From Candidatus Omnitrophota bacterium (GTDB taxonomy: Bacteria > Omnitrophota > Gorgyraeia > Pluralincolimonadales > Pluralincolimonadaceae), in assembly GCA_020061685.1 (NCBI GenBank), contig JAGUXU010000197.1, forward strand, positions 1 to 7,021: a DNA stretch of 7,021 nucleotides, written 5' to 3'. Positions 6,411 through 7,021 of the stretch are shown piece by piece. The stretch's first letter is position 1. Every line of letters starts with the position of its first letter. The notes beneath the pieces are model-generated. The model did not search any database. It was not told where the DNA came from and saw nothing but the letters and a program-made list of their open reading frames with translations. A program made the translations under genes and the position numbers.

Positions 6411-6427
6411 CCTCTGTCCTCCGCCAT
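6398..6427 (-). CDS. Candidate 9-codon leader ORF
   Basis: An ATG at 6427 opens MAEDRGCLR and a TGA. A perfect AGGAGGT lies nine bases upstream, a stronger ribosome site than several of the operon genes have. It overlaps the 21-codon frame at 6345-6410 in another frame. It contains no run of a single amino acid, so classical attenuation is not indicated. It is real sequence structure, but whether it is translated is unknown. Confidence 0.25.
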   Translation of the reverse strand: MAEDRGCLR

Positions 6428-6469
6428 TCCGTCTAACCTCCTGAATCCTTTAAGCCATCATACCTTTCT

Positions 6470-6497
6470 ATTATACCAAATCCGAGGCGATTTACAA
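6470..6497 (-). promoter_or_regulatory. Distal promoter P1 with extended -10
   Basis: The minus strand reads TTGTAA (6492-6497), a 16-bp spacer and TATAAT (6470-6475), preceded by TG one base upstream (TGGTATAAT), an extended -10. Start near 6463 would give a leader of about 160 bases before lacI, through both mini-ORFs, promoter P2 and both operators. It lies just past the rlmN stop, with no clear terminator between. Confidence 0.6.
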
Positions 6498-6521
6498 TAA
6501 ATTATCGATCTCTTTGGATAT

Positions 6522-7021
6522 CTAGGAGTTACGTAAAATCTCGCGCAGGCGGAGCTGCCCGCAGGCGGCGTCGATGTCGGCTCCGCGCTGGGCCCTTATC
6601 GTGGAATTGATACCGTGGCTCTTGAGGGCCTCGTGAAATTCTTTTATTTCTTTATCTGAAGGCGGCAGAAAATTAAGGTTTAAAACCGGGTTAAAAGGTA
6701 TCAGGTTGACCTTGCCGGGTATGCCCTTTAATAATTTCGAGAGCGCTTCGGCGTCTTCGCGCGAGGCGTTGATCCCTTTTATTAGTACGTACTCAAAAGT
6801 TATTATCCTGTCCTTCGTCCTGACGTATTCGCGGCAGGCCTCCATGAGTTCGGATAAGGGGTATTTTTTATTGATCGGCATAAGATACGAGCGCGTTTTG
6901 TCGGTCGCGGCATGCAGAGAGACCGATAATTCTATCTGCGGCTTCTCTTTCATAAAACGCCTTATGCCCGGGATATAGCCGGCTGTCGAGACCGTTATCT
7001 TCCTTGCGCCGATACCGAAAC
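6522..7021 (-). CDS. rlmN: RlmN, 23S rRNA A2503 / tRNA A37 C2-methyltransferase (partial, 5' end off window)
   Basis: The frame is open from the right edge to a TAG at 6522-6524, giving about 165 C-terminal residues. They start FGIGARKITVSTAGYIPGI and continue with LSVSLHAATDKTRSYLMPIN, both strong RlmN signatures. The end is RGADIDAACGQLR, where the Cys codon at 6561-6563 corresponds to the C-terminal cysteine that forms the methyl-cysteine intermediate in the E. coli enzyme. The radical-SAM CxxxCxxC cluster motif and the true start lie beyond the window; an internal ATG at 6953 is not the start. RlmN uses two SAM molecules to methylate C2 of adenosine in 23S rRNA and some tRNAs, tuning translational accuracy. 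It is a core housekeeping gene unrelated to the sugar operon, and marks the boundary of that cluster. Confidence 0.95.
   Translation of the reverse strand, partial: FGIGARKITVSTAGYIPGIRRFMKEKPQIELSVSLHAATDKTRSYLMPINKKYPLSELMEACREYVRTKDRIITFEYVLIKGINASREDAEALSKLLKGIPGKVNLIPFNPVLNLNFLPPSDKEIKEFHEALKSHGINSTIRAQRGADIDAACGQLRLREILRNS

Noticed and set aside
6398..6497. A riboswitch or intrinsic terminator after rlmN
   Set aside because: I looked for a GC-rich stem followed by a T-run and for known aptamer cores on the minus strand. Only weak or long-loop pairings (UUCAG with CUGAA) are present, so neither is supported.
1..7021. CRISPR array, insertion sequence, tRNA or attachment site
   Set aside because: No regularly spaced repeats, transposase-like frame, terminal inverted repeats or tRNA-like cloverleaf sequence were seen on either strand; the window is almost entirely coding.

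Overview
The window reads as one bacterial locus transcribed right to left (minus strand). At the right edge is the 3' end of a core gene, rlmN (tRNA/23S rRNA methyltransferase). A 221-bp intergenic region follows, and then a tightly packed cluster running off the left edge: a LacI-type repressor, a secreted CBM9-like protein, a TIM-barrel sugar isomerase/epimerase, a Gfo/Idh/MocA oxidoreductase, a GH36-type (clan GH-D) glycosidase, and two tandem CBM9-like secreted proteins, the last cut by the window edge. Gaps between these genes are short (overlaps of about 26 bp up to 34 bp) and most starts have a clear Shine-Dalgarno, so a single operon of at least 6.3 kb is the simplest reading.

The organism is a bacterium with a canonical sigma70-like promoter and AGGAGG ribosome binding sites. 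The moderate GC, the signal peptides and the use of small CBM9-like secreted proteins beside sugar oxidoreductase/isomerase genes would fit an uncultured glycan degrader such as a PVC-superphylum or Omnitrophota-type lineage. That placement is a guess from style, not from a marker gene search.

Regulation is unusually legible. A near-consensus promoter (TTGACA, 17-bp spacer, TATATT) sits directly in front of lacI. Two tandem inverted repeats with TTTTAG/CTAAAA arms cover its -10, predicted start point, Shine-Dalgarno and the base before the start codon. This is a convincing autoregulatory operator pair. About 110 bp further upstream lies a second candidate promoter with an extended -10 (TGGTATAAT). 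Its leader carries two short, well-initiated mini-ORFs of 9 and 21 codons.

Proposed logic (inference): an oligosaccharide, perhaps an alpha-galactoside, is sensed by the LacI protein and cleaved in the cytoplasm by the GH36-like enzyme. The freed or intact sugar is processed by the NAD-type dehydrogenase and the metal-dependent epimerase/isomerase. The three CBM9-like proteins are exported and have no catalytic domain, so they may bind glycan at the cell surface or in the periplasm. No transporter or sugar kinase is visible in the window.
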